A stretch of DNA of 13,421 nt, taken from assembly GCA_002327405.1 (NCBI GenBank), contig DCVO01000021.1, positions 4,504 to 17,924 on the forward strand. Direction: 5' to 3'. Every line of letters starts with the position of its first letter. Within the stretch, counting starts at the first letter, position 1. Positions 1 through 8,525 of this stretch are shown here, in pieces. Both the position numbers and the translations under genes were made by a program. The notes beneath the pieces are model-generated. The model saw only the letters and a program-made list of their open reading frames with translations, was not told the DNA's origin and ran no database searches. The stretch comes from Thiobacillus sp. UBA2186 (lineage in GTDB: Bacteria; Pseudomonadota; Gammaproteobacteria; Burkholderiales; Thiobacillaceae).

Positions 1-1091
<1,091 letters not shown>

Positions 1092-1106
1092 TTTTCCCCG
1101 CTGGGC

Positions 1107-1667
1107 TCAGCCCCAGCGCCGGATCGCGTCAGCCAGGGCCTTGCCGGTATCGGCAAGGCCTTTCAATGCCGGCGACTCGGGATTGGCAAGTTCCTTGTCG
1201 GCCCGGGCCAGCCCCATCTGTGTCGGTATCACCAGCGCTTGCAGGGTGGTAAGGATTTCGCGCACATGCCGCAGGCCGCGCAATCCGCCCAGATTGCCGG
1301 CGGAGGCGGCGACCAGCGCGGCGAGCTTGCCCCGGTAGGGCACCAGCCCCGACTCCCCGTCATGCTCGCGCGAAACCCAGTCCAGCGTGTTTTTCAGCAG
1401 CGGGGTGATCGAACTGTTGTATTCGGGGCAGGCCAGCAGCAGGCCGTGATGCGACTTGAACAGTTCTTTCATGCGAACTGCCGCTTCCGGTACGCCGTGG
1501 CTTTGTTCCAGATCGCCGTTGTAGAGCGGCATGCTGTAGTCCCTGAGGTCGATCAGCGTGACTTCCGCGCCAGCCGCGCGTGCGCCTGCCACGGCATAAT
1601 CCAGTGCCTGGCGATTGAAAGAACCATTGCGAATGCTGCCGGCAAAGGCGAGGATTTTTGGGGCCAT
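1107..1667 (-). CDS. NADPH-dependent FMN reductase-family flavoprotein
   Basis: The product has 186 residues, a typical length for the NADPH-dependent FMN reductase (flavodoxin-like) family. The N-terminus has a beta strand followed by a phosphate-binding loop GSIRNGSFNR (residues 10-19), which holds the FMN phosphate. PEYNSSITPLLKNTLDW (residues 81-97) is the second FMN-contacting loop typical of the family. Members reduce FMN, quinones, azo dyes or metals with NAD(P)H in the cytoplasm; the substrate cannot be read from the sequence. The frame is open farther upstream, to 1787, but the ATG at 1667 is chosen for two reasons: GGGAGGTG sits just before it on the minus strand (around 1672-1679), and the conserved fold begins immediately after it. 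It is transcribed divergently from hslR and convergently with acs. A strong hairpin (1137-1160) lies inside its last codons. Confidence 0.9.
   Translation of the reverse strand: MAPKILAFAGSIRNGSFNRQALDYAVAGARAAGAEVTLIDLRDYSMPLYNGDLEQSHGVPEAAVRMKELFKSHHGLLLACPEYNSSITPLLKNTLDWVSREHDGESGLVPYRGKLAALVAASAGNLGGLRGLRHVREILTTLQALVIPTQMGLARADKELANPESPALKGLADTGKALADAIRRWG
1137..1160. other. Perfect 10-bp hairpin in the 3' coding end of the reductase gene
   Basis: GGCCTTGCCG (1137-1146), loop GTAT, CGGCAAGGCC (1151-1160). The arms are exactly complementary. On the plus strand it is followed by TTT and then mixed sequence, so it could act as a weak terminator for acs reading into the convergent gene. 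There is no T tract on the minus strand. On the minus strand it encodes part of the ADTGKALAD segment, so the symmetry may be partly a coding by-product. Confidence 0.45.
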
Positions 1668-1685
1668 GACACCTCCCGGATTTAT

Positions 1686-1715
1686 TTTATGAACTTGCCA
1701 AGCCGGCATTGTCAC
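1686..1715 (-). promoter_or_regulatory. Candidate sigma70 promoter for the FMN reductase gene
   Basis: Reading the minus strand, GTGACA (1715-1710, 5 of 6 matches to the -35 consensus) is followed 18 bases later by CATAAA (1691-1686, 4 of 6 matches to the -10). A start about 7 bases downstream would leave a short 5' leader containing the GGGAGGTG ribosome binding site. This is a prediction from spacing and consensus only. Confidence 0.35.
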
Positions 1716-1753
1716 AAGAAATACCCAGTACGACCAATCAACCGGAAAAACCA

Positions 1754-1830
1754 TTAACCACGGGGAACACGGGGGAATACTAATCAAAAAGCAAAGAAGA
1801 CCCCGTGTGCGCCGTGCCCCCCGTGGTTAA
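1754..1830. repeat. Imperfect inverted repeat of the dispersed 'CCACGGGGAACACGGGG' type
   Basis: The outer arms TTAACCACGGGG (1754-1765) and CCCCGTGGTTAA (1819-1830) are perfect 12-bp complements. Inside them both arms continue with related CACGG/CACGGGG units, so each arm is a run of 'CACGGGG' words with 53 bases between the outer 12-mers. Translated in the wrong frame, such elements yield the 'NHGGHGAHG' peptides often seen in spurious bacterial protein predictions; the right arm does so here on the minus strand. I recall similar elements in many environmental proteobacterial genomes, but copy number in this genome cannot be seen. It fills most of the hslR upstream region, ending 11 bases before the hslR start codon. 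Confidence 0.7.
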
Positions 1831-1841
1831 ATTCTTTTGCT

Positions 1842-2213
1842 ATGCGTATAGACAAGTGGCTGTGGGCCGCACGATTCTTCAAGACCCGCTCGCTCGCGGC
1901 ACAGGCCGTGGATAGCGGCAAGGTGCACTGGAACGGCGAACGCTGCAAGCCGGCGCGGGAAATCCGCGTGGGCGACGGCTTGCGCGTGCGCACGGGCGAA
2001 ACGGAATGGGAAGTGGCGGTACGTGCATTGTCCGACAAGCGCGGGCCGGCCAGCGTGGCGCAAACCCTGTACGAGGAAACCGCCGAGAGCAAAACGCGGC
2101 GCGAAGAACAGGCCGCCATGCGCAAACTGGCCGGGGAGCCGGCGCGCGACATCAAAGGCCGTCCCACCAAGCGAGACCGCCGGCAGTTGAGCAACTGGCG
2201 GGCCGGCGAATAA
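1842..2213 (+). CDS. hslR: Ribosome-associated heat shock protein Hsp15 (S4 domain)
   Basis: The product has 123 residues, close to E. coli Hsp15 (133). MRIDKWLWAARFFKTRSLA at the N-terminus begins an S4 RNA-binding domain (about residues 1-60) and matches the diagnostic RLDKWLWAARFYKTR motif of HslR. The central RGPASVAQTLYEETAES segment and the basic C-terminus (RPTKRDRRQLSNW) are also typical. In E. coli, Hsp15 binds free 50S subunits that carry nascent chains after heat shock and helps rescue them. The ATG at 1842 is the only plausible start because the family motif begins at residue 2 and no in-frame upstream ATG or GTG exists. No Shine-Dalgarno sequence is visible before it; the upstream bases are the inverted repeat and an AT-rich stretch. 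I cannot assign a clear promoter. A gap of 61 bases separates it from yhdP. Confidence 0.92.
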   Translation: MRIDKWLWAARFFKTRSLAAQAVDSGKVHWNGERCKPAREIRVGDGLRVRTGETEWEVAVRALSDKRGPASVAQTLYEETAESKTRREEQAAMRKLAGEPARDIKGRPTKRDRRQLSNWRAGE

Positions 2214-2274
2214 ACATGCAGGCAGGCCGGCTGTCGCCGCTTCCCCGTCAAGATCAGGCAATACAATAGGCAAC

Positions 2275-5200
2275 ATGGCCGGTATCAAATTCATTTCCAT
2301 TCTGCGCAACCGCTGGTTGTGGGCGCTGGCGGGGACGCTGGCCGCGATTCCGGCGCTGGTGCTGGCCTGGCTGTACTGGTGGGTGTTTCCGAATCTTCCG
2401 CAATACAAGGATGACATCGCCGGGCTATTGTCTTCCGCCACGGGTTACACCATCAGCTTCGACGCGCTGAGCGGCGAATGGGGCGGCGCGCGCCCCCGCT
2501 TTGCTCTCGAAGGCGTGCGCGTCTCGAAAGGCGGTCGCCCGGTGTTGTATTTCTCGAAAATGGAGGGCCGGTTCGGCTGGCGCACCCTGATCGCGCTGGA
2601 ACCCCGTTTCCATGAACTGTATGTCGACGCACCGGGCCTGACCGTGCGCCGCACGCCGGACGGATTGATCCATGTCGGCGGCATCACGGTCGACCCGAAC
2701 AGCCCGGACACCTCCTTCAGCGACTGGCTGCTCAAGCAGGGCGAGGTGCGCATGCAGGGCGTGACCGTGGCCTGGATCGACGATATGCGCGACAGCCGGC
2801 CGCTGGTGCTGCGCAACGTGTCGGTACAGATGCAAAGCCTGCTGACCCGCCATGCCATCCGGGTTGCCGTGGTGCCGCCTGCCCGCCTTTCCAGGCCGCT
2901 GGCTTTGGAGGGCGTGCTGTACGGGCGCAGTCTGTCCAGGCTCGATGACTGGCACGGGAAATTGGCGCTCAGGATTCCAGCACTGGAACTGGCCGCGTGG
3001 CGCAGCTGGCTGCCATCTGCGTATGCGCAGGCGAGCGGGCACGGTGCCATCGAAGCCGAACTGGGTTTTGAAGGAGGGCGTCTGTCGTCCGGCGATCTCA
3101 AGCTCAATCTGGCCGATCTTTACCTGGATTCTCCGCAACTGGGAGCGCCCGTCAGCCTTGCCAGGCTGACGGGCGGGCTCGGTTGGGCGCGCGGGAAAGC
3201 GGCAAAGGAAGCAAACGCGCAAATGGTCTATGCGCGCGGCATGGCGCTGGCCGACAAGGCGGGCATCTCGGTCGAGCCCTTCGATTTTTCCTATCACTGG
3301 GGCGGAGGTGAACAACGGCTCACTGCCGCACGCGCCTCGCTGACCCGGCTCGCCGCGCTCGCCCACGCTTTGCCGCTGGAGGATGCCTGGAAAACGCAGA
3401 TCGGCGAATGGGCCCCGCAAGGCCGTTTCGACAGCCTGGATGTGCGTTGGAGCGGCGAACTGCCCGTGCCCGAGAAATTCAGCGTGGATGCCCGCTTTAC
3501 CGGCATCGGCTGGGCGGCGCGAGAGGGCCGTCCCGGAGGGGAAAACCTCAGCGGCATGCTGGCGGGCAATGAAGAAAAGGGCACTTATTCCATTGCCGGG
3601 AAACAGGGCGGTTTCGACATCCCCGGCTTTTTTGCCGAACCTCGGTTTCGCTTCGATATCCTGAACGTGCGCGGGGGTTGGAAACGGCAGAAGGATAAAC
3701 GCTATGACATCGAGGTTGCCGAGGCGGTGCTTGCCAATGCTGATTTTTCCGCCACTGCCTACGGGCACTATCGGCTGGATGGAAAAGGTCCGGGCGAGGC
3801 AGACCTGGCCGGCCGCGTGGAGCGGGCAAACGGTCCGAAAATCCAGCGCTACTTGCCGCTGGCCATCAATGAAACCGCTCACGACTGGCTGAGGAACAGC
3901 ATCCTGGACGGCGACGTGCGAGAGGGCAGCTTCAAGCTGCAGGGCGATCTATCCAGGTTCCCGTTCAAAACGCCTGAGGACGGCATATTCCGGGTGGCGG
4001 GGAAGGTGCATGGCGGCCAGCTTCGCTTTGCGCAGGATTATCCGCAGATAGACGATATTGAAGGCGAGCTTCTGTTCGATGGCATGCGCTTGGAAATCCG
4101 CTCCGAAAAGGCACGCATCTATGGCGCGCGGCTGCGCAAGGTGGTGGCGGTTGTTCCCGATCTCGACACGACGGAAGAATTGCTGGAAGTGAGCGGAGAA
4201 GCGGTCGGCCCGGCGCAGGAATTCATCCGCTTCGCGAATTTCAGTCCGGTCAGCGAAAAGATCGACGGGCTGACGGAAGAAATGACCGCCAACGGCGATC
4301 TTGGCCTGCAGATGAACATCAAGGTTCCATTGCGGCATAGCGCCGATACCACGCTGGCAGGACGGTTGACCTTCAGCCGCAATACGATTTCCCCCGGGCC
4401 GGACATGCCGCGCCTCGAACAGGCCAGCGGGATCCTCGACTTCACCGAACAATCGGTTGCGGCAAGAAAAATCACCGCACGCCTGCTGGGCGGCCAGGCG
4501 TCTTTGTCCGCGGCAACAGAAGGCGGCCAGGTGCGCGTGCGCGGCCAGGGAAGTTTTGCCGCCGCCGCTCTGGATACATGGCTCGGCAAGGACATCGCCG
4601 ATCGCCTGTCCGGCCAGTCCGACTGGAAAGGCGATCTCTTTCTCAAACATGGCAAGTCGCGCTTCTATCTGGAGTCGGATCTGGTCGGCCTCGACGCGCG
4701 CCTGCCGGCGCCCCTGGAGAAGACGGCCGAAAGGCCCGCGAGATTCACCTTCGAGCAGCAGACCCTGGACGACGGAAGCAAGCGGTCGGCACTGCAGTAC
4801 GGCAATATCGCGACTGCGCTGTGGGTTTCGACGCCTGACGCGGAGGGTTTCAGGCTGGAGCGGGGCGAACTCAATTTCGGCGGCCAGGCGCAGCTGCCTG
4901 ACGAAGCCGGCATGCGGGTCGCAGGCAGCGTGAAGAGCCTTGATCTGGGCGGCTGGGCCGATATCCTGCCGCGGGGCCGCGGCGGCAGGAATGCAGGCGT
5001 GTCGAGCATCGACCTCACGCTGGGCAGCCTCGATTTTCTGGGACGCCAGTTCAACGACATCGCACTCGTGGGCGGGCTCAAGGGCAATCTGCTGAGGACG
5101 TCGGTGACCGGGCGCGAGATGACCGGCAACGTCACGTACCGGCGCGCAGACGGGGACGGCGCGGCGCGCATCTCCGCGCAATTCAAACAGTTCGTCCTGC

Positions 5201-6096
5201 CTGACCCGTTGCCTTACGCCCAAAGTACGGGCGGCGGAGCGGCCAAGCGGCTGCAGGCATCGAGCTTTCCGGCTGTGGATCTGCAAGTCGAGGAACTCAA
5301 GTTCGGCAGCCGGCCCATGGGCAGGCTGGAAGTGATCGCGCACGGCGTGCCTGCGGGCATGGCCATCGACCAGCTCAACCTGGTTCATGCCGACAGCGTG
5401 ATTCGCATGAACGGCATCTGGAAAGACGCCGGCCTTGGCGAAACCCGCATGAAAGTGAATGCGGACATCAAGGACGCCGGCCAGATGCTGGGCCGGTTCG
5501 GCTATGCCAATGCGATCAGCAGGGGCACGGCCAGCGTCGAGGGCGAGGTCAGCTGGCTGCGTTCGCCGGCCGACTTCACTTTCGACACCCTGGACGGCAC
5601 GCTCAAGCTCAAGGCTAAAAGCGGCCAGTTCCTGAAAGTCGAGCCCGGAGCCGGCAAACTGCTCGGCATCGCGAGCCTGCAATCGCTGCCGCGACGCATC
5701 ACGCTCGATTTCCGCGACGTCTTCTCCGAAGGGTTCGCATTCGACGAGATTTCCTCTACCATGCAAGTGGCGGACGGCACGGTCTATACCAACGATTTTC
5801 TGATGAAGGGCCCGGCGGCCAATGTGAAAATGTCCGGCATGGCAAAGCTCAGGGACGAGTCGGTCAGACTGCGCGTGAAGGTCTTCCCCAAAGTATCCGA
5901 AGGCGTGGCGGTAGCGGGCGCATTGCTTGGCGGGCCGATCGCCGGCGTCGGCGCACTGGTGGTTCAGAAAGTCTTGAAAGATCCCATCGAAGAAGCCATA
6001 TCTTATGAATACCTGGTGGACGGCCCGTGGGAAAATCCCACCGTCACCAAATTGGCAAAATCAAAATCCGCACAGGAAAAAGAAACACAACCATGA
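2275..6096 (+). CDS. yhdP: YhdP family AsmA-like envelope protein (phospholipid transport)
   Basis: The product has 1273 residues, almost the length of E. coli YhdP (about 1266). One N-terminal membrane segment (residues 14-38) anchors it in the inner membrane; the rest would lie in the periplasm as a long beta-rich bridge. The C-terminal signature is clear: GKLLGIASLQSLPRR starts at residue 1127, followed by TLDFRDVFSEGFAFD and then a hydrophobic Gly/Ala-rich stretch (VAGALLGGPIAGVGALV) before a final YLVDGPWENPTV strand. This is the YhdP/TIGR02099 layout, with the DUF3971 region in the middle and AsmA-like repeats. In E. coli, YhdP with TamB and YdbH carries phospholipids to the outer membrane. 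Ribosome binding is weak (AGG a few bases before ATG). A TACAAT box at 2262-2267 could be a -10, which would give a nearly leaderless mRNA, but no good -35 accompanies it. The stop overlaps the next start as ATGA. Confidence 0.95.
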   Translation: MAGIKFISILRNRWLWALAGTLAAIPALVLAWLYWWVFPNLPQYKDDIAGLLSSATGYTISFDALSGEWGGARPRFALEGVRVSKGGRPVLYFSKMEGRFGWRTLIALEPRFHELYVDAPGLTVRRTPDGLIHVGGITVDPNSPDTSFSDWLLKQGEVRMQGVTVAWIDDMRDSRPLVLRNVSVQMQSLLTRHAIRVAVVPPARLSRPLALEGVLYGRSLSRLDDWHGKLALRIPALELAAWRSWLPSAYAQASGHGAIEAELGFEGGRLSSGDLKLNLADLYLDSPQLGAPVSLARLTGGLGWARGKAAKEANAQMVYARGMALADKAGISVEPFDFSYHWGGGEQRLTAARASLTRLAALAHALPLEDAWKTQIGEWAPQGRFDSLDVRWSGELPVPEKFSVDARFTGIGWAAREGRPGGENLSGMLAGNEEKGTYSIAGKQGGFDIPGFFAEPRFRFDILNVRGGWKRQKDKRYDIEVAEAVLANADFSATAYGHYRLDGKGPGEADLAGRVERANGPKIQRYLPLAINETAHDWLRNSILDGDVREGSFKLQGDLSRFPFKTPEDGIFRVAGKVHGGQLRFAQDYPQIDDIEGELLFDGMRLEIRSEKARIYGARLRKVVAVVPDLDTTEELLEVSGEAVGPAQEFIRFANFSPVSEKIDGLTEEMTANGDLGLQMNIKVPLRHSADTTLAGRLTFSRNTISPGPDMPRLEQASGILDFTEQSVAARKITARLLGGQASLSAATEGGQVRVRGQGSFAAAALDTWLGKDIADRLSGQSDWKGDLFLKHGKSRFYLESDLVGLDARLPAPLEKTAERPARFTFEQQTLDDGSKRSALQYGNIATALWVSTPDAEGFRLERGELNFGGQAQLPDEAGMRVAGSVKSLDLGGWADILPRGRGGRNAGVSSIDLTLGSLDFLGRQFNDIALVGGLKGNLLRTSVTGREMTGNVTYRRADGDGAARISAQFKQFVLPDPLPYAQSTGGGAAKRLQASSFPAVDLQVEELKFGSRPMGRLEVIAHGVPAGMAIDQLNLVHADSVIRMNGIWKDAGLGETRMKVNADIKDAGQMLGRFGYANAISRGTASVEGEVSWLRSPADFTFDTLDGTLKLKAKSGQFLKVEPGAGKLLGIASLQSLPRRITLDFRDVFSEGFAFDEISSTMQVADGTVYTNDFLMKGPAANVKMSGMAKLRDESVRLRVKVFPKVSEGVAVAGALLGGPIAGVGALVVQKVLKDPIEEAISYEYLVDGPWENPTVTKLAKSKSAQEKETQP

Positions 6097-7037
6097 CAGT
6101 CAGGAAAACCTCCTCGATCGCTTCCACGAAGGGTTCGCGCGCCAAGCCGGCCATTGCGAAAAAGGCCGCCACCCAGCCCGGTACCGTGCGCGTTGCTGCC
6201 ATCCAGATGGCCTCGGGCCCGAATGTGGCGGCCAACCTGTCGGAAGCGGAGCGCTTGATCGAACAGGCGGCCAATGCCGGCGCGAAGCTGGTGGCGCTGC
6301 CCGAATACTTCGCCATCATGGGCATGAAGGACACCGACAAGGTCGCGGTGCGCGAGGTTGAAGGCAAAGGACCGATCCAGAATTTCCTGTCGCGCATGGC
6401 GAAGCGCCACGGCATCTGGCTGGTGGGCGGTTCGGTGCCGCTGGAAGCGTCCGCGGCCGGCAAGGTGCGCAACAGTTGCCTCGTCTATGACGACAAGGGC
6501 AGGCAGGTCGCGCGCTACGACAAGGTCCACCTGTTCGGCCTCGACCTCGGCAACGAGCATTACCGCGAAGAGAAGACCATCGAACCCGGCACCCAGATCG
6601 TGGTGCTGGAAACGCCTTTCGGGCGCATCGGCCTGTCGATCTGCTACGACCTGCGCTTCCCGGAGCTTTACCGTGCGATGAAGAATGTGGACATGATCAT
6701 GGTGCCCTCCGCATTTACCGCCACCACAGGCAAGGCGCACTTCGAAACCCTGGTGCGCGCGCGCGCCATCGAGAACCAGGCCTATGTCATCGCGCCGGCG
6801 CAGGGCGGCTACCACCTGTCCGGCCGCGAGACCCACGGCGACACCATGATCGTGGATCCCTGGGGCGTGGTGCTGGACCGGCTGCCGCGCGGTTCCGGCG
6901 TGGTCATCGCCAACATCAATCCTGCCTACCAGGCCAGTCTCAGGAAGAGACTGCCTGCGCTCCAGCATCGCATGATCGGCTGCGACAAGCTCAAGGTCGA
7001 CCTGATCGAGCACCGTGCCGCGCCGAAGAAGAAGTGA
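6093..7037 (+). CDS. Nitrilase-superfamily amidase (Nit1/omega-amidase-like)
   Basis: The product has 314 residues from the ATG at 6093, which overlaps the yhdP stop as ATGA, and AGGAAA lies about 13 bases upstream; translational coupling is likely. The frame is open back to 6027, but that start would lie deep inside yhdP. The nitrilase catalytic triad is complete: Glu71 (ALPEYF), Lys144 (YDKVHLF) and Cys184 (LSICYDLRFPELYR). The YDKVHLF...GLSICYDLRFPE pattern resembles Nit1 (deaminated glutathione amidase) and omega-amidases, which hydrolyse alpha-keto amides in metabolite repair; the exact substrate is inference. The first 30 residues are an unusual Lys/Ala/Ser/Thr-rich tail before the usual VRVAAIQM start of the fold. 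It may be a real basic extension, or translation may begin nearer the core. I recall the position between yhdP and tldD as conserved in many beta- and gammaproteobacteria. Confidence 0.93.
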   Translation: MTVRKTSSIASTKGSRAKPAIAKKAATQPGTVRVAAIQMASGPNVAANLSEAERLIEQAANAGAKLVALPEYFAIMGMKDTDKVAVREVEGKGPIQNFLSRMAKRHGIWLVGGSVPLEASAAGKVRNSCLVYDDKGRQVARYDKVHLFGLDLGNEHYREEKTIEPGTQIVVLETPFGRIGLSICYDLRFPELYRAMKNVDMIMVPSAFTATTGKAHFETLVRARAIENQAYVIAPAQGGYHLSGRETHGDTMIVDPWGVVLDRLPRGSGVVIANINPAYQASLRKRLPALQHRMIGCDKLKVDLIEHRAAPKKK

Positions 7038-7042
7038 TTGCC

Positions 7043-8515
7043 ATGAAGCCGACTGACGCCGCCTCTCCGATCCAAACCAGCGAGCATCTGTTCCGCGTCG
7101 CGCAGGACACGCTGCTTTCGCCCAACGATCTCGACGGCAGCCGCCTGGCGCCGGTGTTCGGCAAGCTGCTGACGCACGACCTCGACTACGCCGACCTGTA
7201 TTTCCAGTACAGCCGTTCCGAGGCCTGGACGCTGGAAGAGGGCCAGGTCAAATCCGGCAGCTTCAACATCGACCAGGGCGTGGGTGTGCGTGCGGTAAGC
7301 GGCGAGAAGACCGCCTTTGCCTATTCCGACGAAATCAGCCTCGATGCGCTGTCGCAGGCGGCCGATGCCACGCGTGCCATCGCCCGAAGCGGCGGCGGCA
7401 AGTCCTTTGCGCTCGCCAAAAAAGGCGAAGGCCGAGCGCTGTATCAGCCCATCGACCCGCTGGCGAGCCTGGACGACGCGAAAAAGATCATTCTGCTGGA
7501 AAGGCTGGAGTCGATTGCACGCAAGCTCGACCCGCGCGTGATCCAGGTCATCGCCAGCTTGGCCTCGGAATACGAGGTCGTCTACGTGGCGCGTTCCGAC
7601 GGCCATACCGCAGCCGACGTGCGGCCTCTGGTGAGGTTGTCGATCCAGGCCATCGCCGAGGAGAACGGGCGCCGCGAGCAGGGTTCGGGCGGCGGCGGCG
7701 GGCGCTTCGGCTACGAATATTTCACAGACGAAAAACTGGAAGAATACGCGCGCCAGGCCGTGCACCAGGCGACCACCAACCTGGCGGCACGCCCCGCGCC
7801 CGCCGGCGTGATGCCGGTGGTGCTGGGTCCGGGCTGGCCCGGCATCCTGCTGCACGAGGCGGTGGGCCACGGCCTCGAGGGCGATTTCAACCGCAAGGGC
7901 AGTTCCGCGTTTTCCGGCCGCATCGGCGAGCGCGTGGCCTCGCCCGGCGTGACCGTCATCGACGACGGCACCATTCCGCTGCGCCGCGGTTCGCTCAACG
8001 TCGACGACGAAGGCAATCCCACCCAGCGCACCGTGCTGATCGAGGACGGCATCCTTACCGGCTACATGCAGGACAGCCTCAACGCGCGCCTCATGGGCGT
8101 GCCGGTCACCGGCAACGGGCGGCGCGAGTCCTTCGCCCACCTGCCCATGCCGCGCATGACCAACACCCTCATGCTGGGCGGCGACAAAGACCCGGAAGAA
8201 ATCATCCGCTCGGTGAAGAACGGGCTGTATGCGGTCAACTTCGGCGGCGGCCAGGTCGACATCACCAGCGGCAAATTCGTGTTCTCCACCGCCGAGGCCT
8301 ACATGATCGAGGACGGCAAGGTCACCTACCCGGTCAAAGGGGCCACCCTCATCGGCAACGGCCCCGATGCGCTGACGCACGTGGAAATGATCGGCAACGA
8401 CATGCAGCTCGACTCCGGCGTCGGAACCTGCGGCAAGGAGGGCCAGAGCGTGCCCGTTGGCGTAGGCCAGCCCACCCTGCGCATCGACGGTCTGACGGTG
8501 GGCGGGACGGTCTAG
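7043..8515 (+). CDS. tldD: Metalloprotease TldD
   Basis: The product has 490 residues from the ATG at 7043, matching E. coli TldD (481) along its length. An alternative GTG at 7034 overlaps the amidase stop and would add three residues; neither start has a strong ribosome binding site. The zinc-site motif HEAVGHGLEGD is at residues 271-281 (HExxxH: His271, Glu272, His276). A conserved Cys463 in GTCGKEGQSVPVGVG near the C-terminus matches the third zinc ligand region. Other family blocks are SFNIDQGVGVRAVSGEKTAF, SGGGGGRFGYE and GGGQVDITSGKFVFSTAEAY. TldD works as a heterodimer with TldE/PmbA, cleaving unfolded peptides inside a closed chamber. In E. coli it processes microcin B17 and degrades the CcdA antitoxin. 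The partner TldE is not in the window, and no toxin or peptide substrate gene is visible nearby. Confidence 0.97.
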   Translation: MKPTDAASPIQTSEHLFRVAQDTLLSPNDLDGSRLAPVFGKLLTHDLDYADLYFQYSRSEAWTLEEGQVKSGSFNIDQGVGVRAVSGEKTAFAYSDEISLDALSQAADATRAIARSGGGKSFALAKKGEGRALYQPIDPLASLDDAKKIILLERLESIARKLDPRVIQVIASLASEYEVVYVARSDGHTAADVRPLVRLSIQAIAEENGRREQGSGGGGGRFGYEYFTDEKLEEYARQAVHQATTNLAARPAPAGVMPVVLGPGWPGILLHEAVGHGLEGDFNRKGSSAFSGRIGERVASPGVTVIDDGTIPLRRGSLNVDDEGNPTQRTVLIEDGILTGYMQDSLNARLMGVPVTGNGRRESFAHLPMPRMTNTLMLGGDKDPEEIIRSVKNGLYAVNFGGGQVDITSGKFVFSTAEAYMIEDGKVTYPVKGATLIGNGPDALTHVEMIGNDMQLDSGVGTCGKEGQSVPVGVGQPTLRIDGLTVGGTV

Positions 8516-8525
8516 GGAGCCGGGG

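Noticed and set aside
1784..2266. Minus-strand open frame ending in an NHGGHGAHG-like peptide
   Set aside because: It is antisense to hslR, and its C-terminus is simply the translated inverted repeat, a known source of spurious proteins.
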